A stretch of 64,000 bases of DNA from positions 186,001-250,000 of the forward strand of contig CAJZBQ010000034.1 of assembly GCA_914767885.1 (NCBI GenBank), read 5' to 3'. Position numbers and translations under genes: made by a program. How positions within the stretch are numbered: position 1 is the stretch's first letter; the number at the start of each line of letters is the position of its first letter. Source of the stretch: Blepharisma stoltei. Taxonomy: Eukaryota > Ciliophora > Heterotrichea > Heterotrichida > Blepharismidae. The notes below the pieces were generated by a model. It did not search any database, was not told where the DNA came from, and saw only the letters and a list, made by a program, of their open reading frames with translations. This document shows positions 12,401-22,950 of this stretch, in pieces.

Positions 12401-15400
12401 AAACATTTACGCTATTATTGGGCTGATTTTGAAGAAAAATTCAAGATTTCGCAGCTTAATGCAGACCTGGAATATGGGTTTGAATTTATGGGAGCTACAA
12501 CTAGACTTGTGATCACCCCGCTTACTGATAGATGCTGGATGACAATTACGGGAGCTATGAAAATCAATCTAGGCGCTGCTCCTGCAGGCCCAGCAGGTAC
12601 AGGAAAAACTGAGTCAGTGAAAGACCTTGCTAAAGCTATGGGGAAATATTGCATTGTTTTTAACTGTTCTGAACAAATTACTTACTACCAGGCCTCCGAA
12701 CAAAAATTTTGTTTGCTCGTGGAGAAATCGTGCCTTGGCTCTTTTTGGGTGCCAGTATATATGGCACTTACTGGATGACCAACCTCGTATTTTCAGAGTC
12801 TGAATACTAAAATGGCCTTCCAGTAAGTGCCGTATACTGGCACCCAAAAAAAGCCAAGGCACGATAGGTTTTTACCCATAAAATAGGGATTTTTTAAATC
12901 TTTCTGTTCGCTCATAGAGGGGGATTTACCAAATGATGGAAAAACTGTTTATGGGACTTTGCTACACAGGCTCATGGAGCTGCTTACTCCCTCTGGCGAA
13001 GAGAGCTTAAAATTTTCATATAAAATATTTTTGAATGCAAATAATGATTAATATAATGATTCTAACGAATTTTAATTTCATAAATTTAATAAAATTAAAT
13101 TGGATTTTAAAATTTGCAGAAATGAAATTTAGTATATACCCTTAAATAGACGAAGGGTGCATAATATTTAAAAAATAAAAATTTAATCGATTACAAATTT
13201 TTCACGCTTGCAGAGAAGGAAGTTAGATGAATTTAATAGAATTGATATCGAAGTTCTTTCAGTTATTGCACAACAACTTCGAGTAATAAAGCAGTCAAAA
13301 GATGACAATAAACAAGAATTTTTCTTTGAAGATAAAAAAGTGGCCTTGAAAGCTGAAACTGGCGTATTTATCACTATGAACCCAAATTATGCTGGAAGAA
13401 CTGAGTTGCCTGACAACTTAAAAGTCCTTTTCAGACCTGTCTCTATGATGGTTCCTGATTATACTTTAATTGCTGAAATTATGTTATATGCTGAAGGTTT
13501 CAAAAATGCTAAGCATTTATCAGGAAAAATGACAAAATTATACAAGCTTGCTTCTAATTCTCCCCACTCCATGAGTGAACCAAAAAATTTTTTCACTCAC
13601 AGTGGGTTAAATTTTTTTATACAAAATTTAAAATTTATTTTTAAAATGTAATTTTATTCAAAATTAAGAATTTGCTAGTGATTTCATTATCACTTATATA
13701 TCAAAATTTTTTCACAGAGGGTGGGTTTTTAGGCAAAAAATAAGGATTACTCCATTGGTTTTATTCGCTCAAGAAGAAGCGGGGAGTGAGCAACTTTCAC
13801 AGCAAGATCACTATGATTTTGGTATGAGAGCTGTAAAAAGTGTTTTAAATATGGCTGGAGCTTTGAAGAGAAAAGAGCCACACCTTACAGAAGACATAAT
13901 TTTAATCAGAGCTATGAAAGACTCAAATGTTCCGAAGTTCTTAAAAGAAGATCTGGTGCTTTTCAACGCAATTGTGCAAGATCTATTTCCTGAAGCAGAG
14001 ATCCCAAGCGCGGATTGTGGAGATTTAGAACTAGCCATTAGAGAATGCATTGGAAAAGATCATTTACAGCCTATTGACACTTTTGTAAATAAAGTGATCC
14101 AGTTATTTGAAACTTTTGAGGTCAGATTTGGAGTCATGATTGTTGGTCCCGCCACAGCAGGAAAAACAACTTGTTATATACTTAATTCATTTACTATAAA
14201 TTTTTCTTATACTTGAAGAAAAAAAAGAATTTCAAAATATTCAATTAGTACAACTTGGCATAAAATTTTAGCTCATGCTTTATCTTTATTGCGGAGCAAA
14301 AACTCACGCAATCAGAGCTATCAAAAAGTGCAATTTCAAGTCCTCAATCCTAAAGCAATTTCCATGGGTGAGCTATATGGGGAGTACAATGAAATTACAC
14401 TAGATTGGAAAGATGGCTTGGCAAGCTCAATTATGAGAGAATTTAGTAAAAAAGAAGAGCTCACAAGGAGATGGGTTGTTTTTGATGGGCCAGTTGACTC
14501 ATTGTGGATTGAAAATATGAACACTGTGCTTGATGACAATATGATGCTGTGTTTGGCAAACCAAGAAAGAATTAAATTAAAGCCAGAAATGAGAATGCTA
14601 TTTGAAGTAGCTGATCTTGCGTCTGCATCTCCTGCTACTGTTTCTCGCTGTGGAATGGTGTATATGAACATTGAAGCTGTCGGCTGAAAAGCTCTTATTC
14701 AAACCTGGATAGCTAAAGAATTAGCTGAATGACAGCCTGAACAAAGAGACCACTTAATTGTTCTAATTAATACTTATATGGGAAAAGCTTTATCTATTAT
14801 GCAAAGACTTACAGAACCAATCCCTACTATGACTAATTCACTGATAGCTTCATTTTGCAAGCTGCTGAACGCTGTTGCTCAATTTGATAGAAATCCAAGA
14901 TTCAACGATAATATTGAGCAATTTAAAAAATATTTAGACAAAATATTTGTGTTCTGCTTAACTTGGTCAATTGGAGGAGCATTAGACACTAATGGTATGA
15001 TAAAGTTTGACTCAGCAATTTCTTCTGAGCTTAATGTAGACTTACCAAAAGGCTCATTATATGACTCTTGTGTAGTCTCAACAAAGGTAGCTGGAGATTA
15101 TAAGTCATGGGACAATATGAAGACTGATTTTGTATATAACCCTGAAGCTAGCTATTTTCAACTGTTGGTTCCTACAAAAGATACAATACGCTTTGAGCAC
15201 CTTTTGAAATATAATATAAGCATTCAGCATCCAGTGTTTATTACTGGATATACAGGAGTTGGGAAATCGGTAATTATAACGAATACTTTGATTAGTATGA
15301 AAGAGACTGACAATTTGTACCCGATTTTCATTACTTTTTCAGCTCAAACTTCATCTTTGTATACACAAAATTCTATCGTAAATAAACTAGATGCGAAAAG

Positions 15401-18400
15401 AAAAGACTTGCTTGGAGGCCCAGGGACCAAAAAAGTAGCATTATTGATTGATGACGTAAATATAGAGGTTTCCTCTATATAGCGCTAAAAGTGCAGACAT
15501 TTTCCCAGGAGCTTTCCAAGTTCGTCGGACCAAATCGCTTTTTGGTCCGACCAAGGCATTGATTTGGTGCAACCTACCGATAAATTCCGATCAGAATTTA
15601 TCGGCCTTACAGCGCCAAACATAGGAAACTTCTATATGCCAGCTGTCGAAAAATTTGGGGCTCAGCCACCGATTGAGCTTTTGCGGCAATTTTGTGATCA
15701 AGGTTTCATTTACGACCGTGAGAAAAAGTTTGCATTGAGAATTATCGATACAACGCTTATTTGCTGTGCGGCACCACCTGAAGGTGGAAGAAGCAAGCTA
15801 ACACAGAGGTTTACTCGACATTTTCATATGTTATGCATTCCTCATACAAGTGAAGAAAATATGATCACCATTTTCAAAACCATTTGTGATGGCTTTTTTA
15901 GCAGAGGCTGGAAAACTGAAGTCATTGCTTCAGTTCCGCAAATTGTCTCAGCGACTATTCACATTTATCAACAAATCAGTGCGGAGTTATTGCCAACCCC
16001 AGCTAAATCACACTATTTATTTAATCTTCGAGACGTTTCTAAAGTATTTCAAGGACTACTTATGGGAAAACCAAGGACTTTAAATAATCCTGATATGCTG
16101 ATCAATCTTTGGATTCACGAAACTATGAGAGTTTTCCATGACAGGCTTATAAATAAACAAGATAAGAGGTGATTTACTGAAATGGTCACTAAAATGCTTG
16201 GCCAACATTTTCGTCTTTCAGCCACTCATGACCAAATGTTCGAAGAAAAAACAATCATGTTTGCTGACTTTCTGAGAGGAGACCTAGCAATGGAAGACAG
16301 GGAATATGAAATGGTGACAAGCTCAAGCACGCTTAATAGGAGGATTGGAGAGTTCCTTGACGAATACAATTCAATCGGGACTCATGAGATGAAATTGGTA
16401 TTTTTTAACGACGCAATTGAACATTTGTCAAGACTCTGCAGAATCTTGAGACAGCAAAGAGGAAACGCAATGCTTATTGGAGTTGGCGGATGTGGAAAGC
16501 AATCACTCACAAAGTTAGCATCTTTTATGTGCCACTGTGAATTTTTCCAAATTCAAGTAACAAAAGATTATAAGTTGTCTTCATTTAGGGATGACTTGAA
16601 AAAGCTGTTTATCGCTGCCGGAGGAGTAGTACCAAAGCCTTCAGTCTTTTTGTTGACTGATACCCAAATCATTAGTGAGTCTTTTCTTGAAGACATCAAT
16701 AATATTTTAAACTCAGGAGAAGTCCCAAATCTTTTCACAAAAGAAGAACTTGACCCTATTGAACAGGACTTAAGGACAGTTGCAGAGAGAGAAAAGGTAT
16801 TTGAAAATATCTATAACTTTTTTATACAAAGGGTAAGAGAAAACCTCCATATTGTTCTGTGTATGAGTCCTGTAGGAGACTCTTTAAGAGTTCGCATGAG
16901 AATGTTCCCGTCCTTAGTAAACTGCTGCACCATTGACTGGGTCGACCCATGGCCAAATGATGCCCTTTTAAGCGTGTCTGAAAGCAAATTACAAGACTTG
17001 ACTCTTGATTTCTTGCCCAAAGAAGAATCAATAAATCTCAAAAAGGCTTTAGCAAAGCTATGTGTAGAAGTCCATCAAAGTGTTATAGAAATGGCTGATG
17101 AATTTTATCAAATTTTAAACAGAAAAGTGTATATCACCCCAAAAAGCTATATTGATTTAATAGCTGGGTATTTCAAGCTACTAGAAGAAAAACAAAATGA
17201 ACTAAGCTCAGCTCGGCAGAGATATAGAAACGGTGTAGATCAGCTAATTAAAACAAATATAGATGTGCAAGAAATGCAAAAAACGCTTGTAAACTTAGCG
17301 CCGGTATTAGAACAAAATAAAACTGAATGTGAGGAGCTTGGGAAAAAACTTGAAATCGATACTGTACAAGCAAATAAAGTGAGAGAAATTGTGGAGGACG
17401 AAGAAAAAGAAGTAAATATGAAAACACAAGAAATTAAAGTGCTACAAGAAGATGCAGAAGCTGATTTAAACCAGGCTATGCCTATATTAGAAGAAGCTAT
17501 AAGAGCTCTAGGGAATATCAACTCAAAAGATATAGCAGAAATCAGGACTTTTGCCAGCCCTCCCAAGCTAGTTGTATTTACCTTAGAAACCATTGCAATA
17601 CTGCTAGAAGCCCCTACATCTTTAGAATCCATTAGAAAAATCCTCCAAAATAACTTTTTAGACACCCTAATGAAATTCCCTAAAGACAGCATAAAGCCAG
17701 TCACGCTAAAAAAACTGAAAAATAAGATTGCAAGCCTGCCTGATTTTACCCCTGAAAAAGTTGGAGGTCAAAATGTAGCTTCAAAGTCCTTATGTGAATG
17801 GGTCTACGCAATAGTAAATTACGCCCAAGTGTCTAAAGAAGTAGAGCCTAAAAGGAAACGTCTTGAAGAGCTAAATAAAACTTTAGCTGACGCAATTGCA
17901 AACTTAACTGATACTCAGAATAGGTTAAAAGTTGAGCAAGATAAAGTCGCTGAATTAGAAGCCAAATTTAAAGCAGTTTTAGATCAGCAAATTAAGCTTG
18001 ACAATGAAATTCAGACCACAAATTTAAGACTTTCAAGAGCTTCTGTGCTTACAGAAGGGCTTAAAGATGAGCACCAAAGATGGAAAGTTTCTGTTGACAG
18101 GTTGACAGAAAAATTGAGAAATATTTTAGGTGACATTTATTTATCAGCTTTTGAGGACAGAAATAGGTGATTGCTAGGCCGACCCAGCTACTGTTATTCA
18201 GAGCTATGGTCTAAGCTGAGGTCAAGAATTACGGGATTTGAGAGTTATCTTAAACTTTACTTAAAATTTATCAGCTGCTTGTATTAATTACTATGGGCCA
18301 TTTTCAGGGCTATATAGAAATAAGCTTGTCAGTTTTTGGATGAGCAAATGTGCAGAGCTTGGGATCCCATTTAGCAGTAATTTCGATCTGCAAGAGGTAA

Positions 18401-21400
18401 TGGGTGATCCATTGGTAATTAGAGAATGGAATATTGCCACTCTTCCTACAGACTCAGTAAGTGTTTGCAATGCTATTTTAGTCACAAGGTCGGAAAGGTG
18501 GCCACTTATGATCGATCCACAAGAACAAGCAAACCGATGGATCCGAAAAATGGAAGAATCCAAAGGCTTAAAAATCATTAAACAAACTGACAAAGATTTT
18601 GAAAGAAATTTGAAAACTTGTTTAAGGGAAGGGCTTCCAGTCTTAATTGAAGATATAGGAGAAACGCTTAATCCTTTGTTAGACCCTGTTTTAAATAAGC
18701 ATTTAGTTGAGCAATCTCCAGGACGATTTACCTTAAGAATGGGAGAAGCTGATATTGACTATGATCTTAATTTCAAGCTGTATATCATTACTAAGCTTTC
18801 AAACCCTCATTATCTTCCTGAAATCAGCATTAGAGTTAGTTTAATCAATTTTACTGTCACAATGCAGGGGTTAGAAGAGCAACTTTTAGGAGATGTCGTT
18901 AGGAAAGAAGAGCCGAAAATTGAGATTGAACAAAATAAACTGATAAAAGATATAGGAGATGGCCAAAGAGAACTTAAAAATTTCGAGCAGCTGATTTTGC
19001 AGTCACTGTCTGCAACTGAAGGGAATATCCTTGATGATGCCAAGCTAATAGCAAGACTTGATACAGCCAAAAAATCGTCAGATTTGATAAATAAAAGAAT
19101 GATAACGGCGGAAAACACAAAAAAGGAAAATGAAGCTGCAAGAGCCAAATATCAAAAAGTTGCTAGAAGAGAGTAATAAGGAATAAAGTGTACTGTACTT
19201 TTTACGGTCGGAAATTTTACTGTCAAAGTGACTGGAAATTTCCAATTTTTTTCCGAAAGGAAAACACACACAACGGTGAATTCAAATTTAAAACCCTTAT
19301 TAAAAATATTGTGCATGAATAAACAGCATCAAATAAAGAAAAAGTTTAAATAGATTTGGATAAAGATTTCCGCTGTTGTATTTAATCGAAATATTAATAA
19401 TCTATCAAAACAATTTGTTTTTGCCAATTTAAGGTTTTTCCTTTTTAAAATCGCCATTTCTATTATACTTTTTCATGCAAATCCCATCATAAAAAATTAA
19501 AGGTATAGGCTTAAAATCGAATTTACCGTTATGCTTTTATCCTGTCGAAAAAAAAAGTTTGGAAATTTTCAGCACTTTGAAAGCAAAATTTCCGACCATA
19601 AAAAAAGCGCAGTTCACTTTATTCCGGATTACACCTAGAAGAGGGTCCATTTTATATTTTGTAATTGCTGATCTCGCAAATATTGATCCAATGTACCAGT
19701 ACTCATTAAGCTACTTTTCTAAATTCTTTAACGCAATCATTGACCAAGCACCAGCTTCCGCAGATCCTCAGGCTAGGATTGAAATCTTGATAACTGCAAT
19801 TACTGAGGTGATCTATTCTAATATTTGTAGAGGGCTATTTAATGCCCACAAGCTTATTTTTAGCTTTTTATTGGCAGCACAGATACAAAGGGATGCAGGA
19901 CTTATCAAAGAAGCAGAGTGGGCAATTCTTTTAAGAGGAGTCACTATGCTTCCTGCAGATTTCAGGAGAAGTGCAAGACCTGATATAGCAGGAATTACAG
20001 AAAAATCATGGAATTTCGTGATTTTCCTACAAAATATAAGTGAGCCTTTCATGAATCCCCCTATAGGCAAAGAAATGCTAAACAATAAAAAAGAATGGCA
20101 AACTTGGATTAACTCCAAAGATCCACATAAAGAGCCACTTCCAGGAACTTACAATAATCTTTCAATCTTCCAAAAAATGCTTCTAATAAAAGCTTTCAGG
20201 GATGAAAAAATTATTTATATGGTTTCAGATTTTATTAACGAAGTCCTAGGACCCAAATTTGTGCAGGTCGCCCCAACATCAATGGAAGAAGTTTATGCTG
20301 AAACGACAAAAAGGACACCAATTATTTTTATTTTAAGCCAAGGCGCTGATCCTATGTCAATGATAACCAGACTGGCACGTGACAGAAAATTCCTTGACAG
20401 AATTGACCCAATTTCGCTTGGTAAGGGCCAAGATGAAAAAGCTAAAAAAGCTATTGAAAAAGGCTTAAGAGAAGGAAAGTGGGTGATTTTACAAAACTGC
20501 CACCTCGCAAAATCATGGATGCCTGACTTGGAAAAACAAATAGAAAACTTTGATGACCCAAAGTCCGCAATTCATGAAGAATTCAGAATCTTTTTGACAT
20601 CAATGCCTTGCAATTATTTCCCAATACCGGTTTTACAGAATGGGGTAAAGGTTACAATTGAGCCTCCTAAAGGAATCAAGTCAAATCTCCTGCGATCAAT
20701 GGCTCTGATGACTGATGAAAAATTATCTGAGTCTTCAAAGCCTGAAATATGGCAGAAATTAATATTTTCCTTACTCCCCCCCCTCCGTGAGTGAACAAAA
20801 CCATTAGAAAAATCGCTATTTTTTGACCAAAAACCCACCCACCCTCCGTGAGTGAACCAAAATTTTTTTAATAGAAATATTTTTTGATGGAAAAAATTTT
20901 TGATATATAAATGATAATTAGTATAATGAAATCTAGAGCTAGTTCTATTTAATTTTGAACGAATTGCTTTTTAAAACATAAATTTTATAAATTGAATTAA
21001 TATTTGCTTTCCAATTTTTACGAATTAGGATTTTTTTAAATTTCGAAAAAAAAAATTTTTTTATAAAATTTATATATAAATTTTTTTTTAAAAAAGAAAA
21101 AATTAACCCCCCTCCGTGAGTGAACAAAAATTTTTTTGTTCACTAACGGAGGGGGGGGGGAGTTATGTTTATTCCATGCAGTCATACAAGAGCGTCGAAA
21201 ATTCGGCTGCATGTTATTTGATCTGAACTTTTTTGATAGTGTGATTTTTCCTCAGAAAGTTTGGTTAAAATTTATGATAGTGAGACTTTTGCTCATAAAA
21301 AAAGCCATATTCTATCAAATATCCCTGAAATAAATGCCAGATCAAAAATTGCTGATTAAAAAGCATTCACCAAAAATTCGGTCCCCTAGGCTGGAATATT

Positions 21401-22696
21401 CGCTATGAATTTAACGAAAGTGACTTAGAAACTTCTATAAGAGTTATTGAAAACTTTTTAAATGAACAAGAAATAGTTCCATGGGAAGCCATCAAATTCG
21501 TCACAGGAGAAATTAATTATGGAGGCAGGGTCACCGATGATTTAGATAGAAGATGCCTAATGAGCACTCTCTCCTATTTCATGAAGCCAGAAATATTAGA
21601 CGATGCCTTTAAATTTTCTGAAAGCGGGATATACGCAATGCCTTCTGAAACTTCAATTCAGGCTTATAAAGATTTTGTCATGAATTTACCGAATACAGAT
21701 GAGCCTGAGATCTTTGGAATGCATGAAAACGCAAATATTACTTTTCAGCAGCAAGAAAGTGCAAGTGTATTAAATGCAGCTTTATTGATTCAGCCCAAAG
21801 AAAAAGGAAAATCTTCAATGGGAAAAACTCCAGATGAAATGATTGATGAGCTCGCAGCCAAGTTTTTAGAAGAATTGCCAAAGGTGTTGATGAAATCTGA
21901 AGCAGGGAGTCATACTTTTGTGGTAGAAAATGGGCTTATGGAAGCTATGGCAACTTTTCTAGGCCAAGAAATGGAGAGATTTAATAGACTTTTGGTTAGA
22001 TGCAAAACAAGCTTAGAAGACTTGAGAAAAGCCATACAAGGGCTAGTATTGATGTCTGATGACTTGGATAAAATGTACAATGCAATGAATAATAACTCTA
22101 TCCCTGAGCTCTGGAATCGTGTAGCTTATCCTTCTCTTAAGCCTCTCGCATCATGGTTTAGCGACTTAAAAGAAAGGGTTTCTTTTATTCGCAGATGGCT
22201 TATTCATGGAAAACCTGAGTCTTATTGGCTAAGCTCGTTCTTTTTCCCACAAGGTTTCTTGACATCAGTTATGCAGAGCCACTCTAGGAAATTCCGAGTC
22301 CCAATTGATAATTTGATTTTTACTTTTGAAATGCAGTCGTTTACAGAAATTGAAAGAATTGAAGAAAAAATAGAGGATGGGGTATATGTGCATGGTTTAT
22401 ATATGGAAGGATGCAGATGGGAAGCTGAAACTAATGTCCTTGAAGACTCCAAGCCTGGAGTTATGTGGACTCTGGCACCTTTGATTTCATTTATTCCGAG
22501 TGAAGTGCAAGATAATGTGGATGAAGAGGAAGAGTATTATTTGATGCCTGTATATAAAACGTCAGTAAGGGCTGGACAGCTATCTACAACTGGGCATTCA
22601 ACGAATTATATAATTTCAATAGACGTTCCAACTCATAAAAAACCTCAACATTGGATTCAGAGAGGTGCAGCATTTTTGTGCCAGCTGAATGATTAA
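6485..22696 (+). CDS. Axonemal dynein heavy chain, single-headed inner-arm type, split by 12 insertions
   Basis: Excision of twelve segments (4,098 nt) leaves exactly 4,038 codons. The family length is about 4,000 for the DNAH3/7/12 class. The N-terminal tail and linker are followed by four P-loops: AAA1 GPAGTGKTE (about residue 1382), AAA2 GPATAGKTT (1662), AAA3 GYTGVGKS (2002) and AAA4 GVGGCGKQS (2354). The coiled-coil stalk follows, then AAA5/6 and the C-terminal QHWIQRGAAFLCQLND. Conserved blocks such as SWSCLDEFNRIDIE and YKILAHAL exist only after excision. The motor drives ciliary bending from the inner dynein arm. At least five TGA codons encode Trp. No spliceosomal intron is needed. 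The start is the first ATG of the open frame, 54 bp after the MSH6 stop. The subclass assignment is by length and C-terminus only. Confidence 0.95.
7440..8659. mobile_element. 1.2-kb fold-back element in dynein gene
   Basis: Direct repeats AGAATTG (7433-7439 and 8653-8659) flank it, and removal of one copy plus insert joins DTKRI to AVGDELEDLE. Terminal sequences containing AGGTAGGTTTTGCTCTGCTG and TTTTTACCGTTAAAAATGAT recur inverted at 8590-8635. The homology runs inward over most of the element (for example 7740-7990 against 8210-8460), leaving a centre near 8000-8200. The left terminus is tandemly duplicated (about 7444-7597 and 7598-7748). No transposase frame is visible. Confidence 0.85.
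10453..10906 (+). mobile_element. SINE-like insertion in dynein gene
   Basis: Direct repeats GATATAAG lie at 10449-10456 and 10901-10908. The insert begins near TTAAGC, has GC-rich segments (ATCTGGCGTAAACCCGG) and ends CATTTTATTTTTCC. It is clearly related to 58356-58682. Joining TA 10451-10452 to TA 10905-10906 gives GIDMIRDESFTLKKLL in frame. Joining the direct repeats in register would shift the frame. Confidence 0.8.
11024..11308 (-). mobile_element. MITE-A (285 bp) in dynein gene
   Basis: TA borders 11022-11023 and 11307-11308 restore QNQLSEIVSGWDNIEF. The low end has the decayed hairpin CTCCGTGGCCGAACAAAAAC. The high end has GAGTATGGGTTTTTAACC and CAATGGCTTTGAGTAA. The core matches other MITE-A copies. 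Confidence 0.9.
12685..12928 (-). mobile_element. MITE-A carrying a nested hairpin, in dynein AAA1
   Basis: TA borders 12683-12684 and 12927-12928 restore NCSEQITYQMMEKLFMGL. The ends are MITE-A (GGCCTCCGAACAAAAATTTT low, CTGTTCGCTCATAGAGGGGG high), but most of the core is replaced by a long hairpin (12727-12865). Confidence 0.88.
12727..12865. repeat. Nested 139-bp hairpin inside a MITE-A
   Basis: Arms of about 46 bp (ATCGTGCCTTGGCTC..., through GGCACTTACTGG) are inversely repeated from 12820 (CCAGTAAGTGCC... to GGCACGAT), with a spacer of about 45 bp that includes CTAAAATGGCC. It is GC-richer than the host MITE and probably inserted into it. Confidence 0.85.
12987..13225. mobile_element. 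MITE-A-like IES (239 bp) in dynein gene
   Basis: TA borders 12985-12986 and 13224-13225 restore GSWSCLDEFNRIDIEVLS perfectly. Ends are TTACTCCCTCTGGCGA and, inverted, TAACTTCCTTCTCTGC, a weak match to MITE-A termini. The interior is AT-rich. It begins only 58 bp after the preceding IES. Confidence 0.88.
13556..13787 (-). mobile_element. MITE-A (232 bp) with a TA/TG border pair
   Basis: The ends are clearly MITE-A (CCACTCCATGAGTGAACC hairpin low, CACAGAGGGTGGGTTTTT and GGGGAGTGAGC high). The conserved protein LYKLASEQLSQQDHYDFGMR needs a join between TCT (13555) and GAG (13788). The left flank reads TA but the right reads TG. Confidence 0.85.
14179..14262. mobile_element. Short IES (84 bp) in dynein gene
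   Basis: TA borders 14177-14178 and 14261-14262 restore AGKTTCYKILAHALSLL just after the AAA2 P-loop. AT-rich, with no long terminal repeat. Confidence 0.9.
15463..15636. mobile_element. Multi-hairpin IES (174 bp) in dynein gene
   Basis: TA borders 15461-15462 and 15635-15636 restore LIDDVNMPAVEKFGAQPP. The termini form an imperfect inverted repeat of about 26 bp (TATAGAGGTTTCCTC... GCGCT against TATAGAAGTTTCCTA... GCGCT). Two further perfect hairpins lie inside, at 15524-15551 (GTCGGACCAAA arm) and 15577-15604 (CCGATAAATT arm). Confidence 0.9.
18150..18276. mobile_element. Insertion (127 bp) flanked by an 11-bp direct repeat in dynein gene
   Basis: ATTTATCAGCT is present at 18139-18149 and 18266-18276, and collapsing it restores GDIYLSAACINYYGPFSGLY. 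The unit is moderately GC-rich. The repeat contains a TA, so an ordinary TA excision would give the same product. Confidence 0.85.
19172..19643. mobile_element. 472-bp element with ~70-bp terminal inverted repeats in dynein gene
   Basis: CTAGAAGAG lies at 19163-19171 and 19635-19643, and collapsing it restores KVARRGSILYFVIADLANID. The termini match over about 70 bp (GGAATAAAGTG..., GGTCGGAAATTTT..., TCAAAGTG...GAAAATTTCC). The centre is AT-rich with no coding frame. This is a family distinct from MITE-A and MITE-B. Confidence 0.88.
20774..21165 (+). mobile_element. MITE-A reference copy (392 bp) in dynein gene
   Basis: TA borders 20772-20773 and 21164-21165 restore QKLIFSLCLFHAVIQERRKFG. 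Motif copies are at 20774-20800, 20841-20862, 21107-21128 (all same direction) and, inverted, 21133-21158. The high end therefore folds as a hairpin of about 24 bp per arm. The core has TGATATATAAATGATAATTA and TCTAGAGCTAGTTCTATTTA. Confidence 0.95.
21207..21381. mobile_element. Insertion (175 bp) flanked by AAAATTCGG in dynein gene
   Basis: The 9-bp direct repeat AAAATTCGG at 21198-21206 and 21373-21381 collapses to give RRKFGPLGWNIRYEFNESD. The repeat has no TA. The insert starts CTGCATG and ends GCATTCACC, with no convincing terminal inverted repeat. It lies 41 bp after the reference MITE-A. Confidence 0.85.
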
Positions 22697-22950
22697 AACT
22701 ATTAAATAATAATTTTAGTTGCAATAAGCTTTATCTTCAAAAGTAATAGCTATTTTAACAATAAAAAAATTAAGGATTATTCTGTGCTAATTTAATTTAA
22801 CTTATGCAAGGCATTTTTCTGGTTAAATTAATGCTTATATTTAGAGGTAATCAGATACTGCAAATGCAATCTATTAAAAAATAAAGAGACGAAACTGACA
22901 ATTTTATTATAAAATTATAATATTAATAGTTTTTTATAAATAGTAACTTA
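22697..22950. other. Intergenic spacer after dynein
   Basis: AT-rich sequence. I see no gene, repeat or recognisable element. Confidence 0.6.

Noticed and set aside
13541-13762. Alternative TA-to-TA excision (at 13539-13540 and 13761-13762) giving LFAQEEAGSEQL
   Set aside because: It keeps the frame but inserts residues absent from dyneins; the TA/TG join gives the conserved LASEQLSQQ.
18150-18276. A structured RNA gene in the 127-bp insertion
   Set aside because: No stable fold or known motif; it is explained as an insertion flanked by an 11-bp repeat.
6485-22696. Dynein as a pseudogene because of many stops
   Set aside because: In-frame TGAs match conserved Trp positions, and all other breaks vanish when TA- or repeat-bounded inserts are removed, with phase kept.
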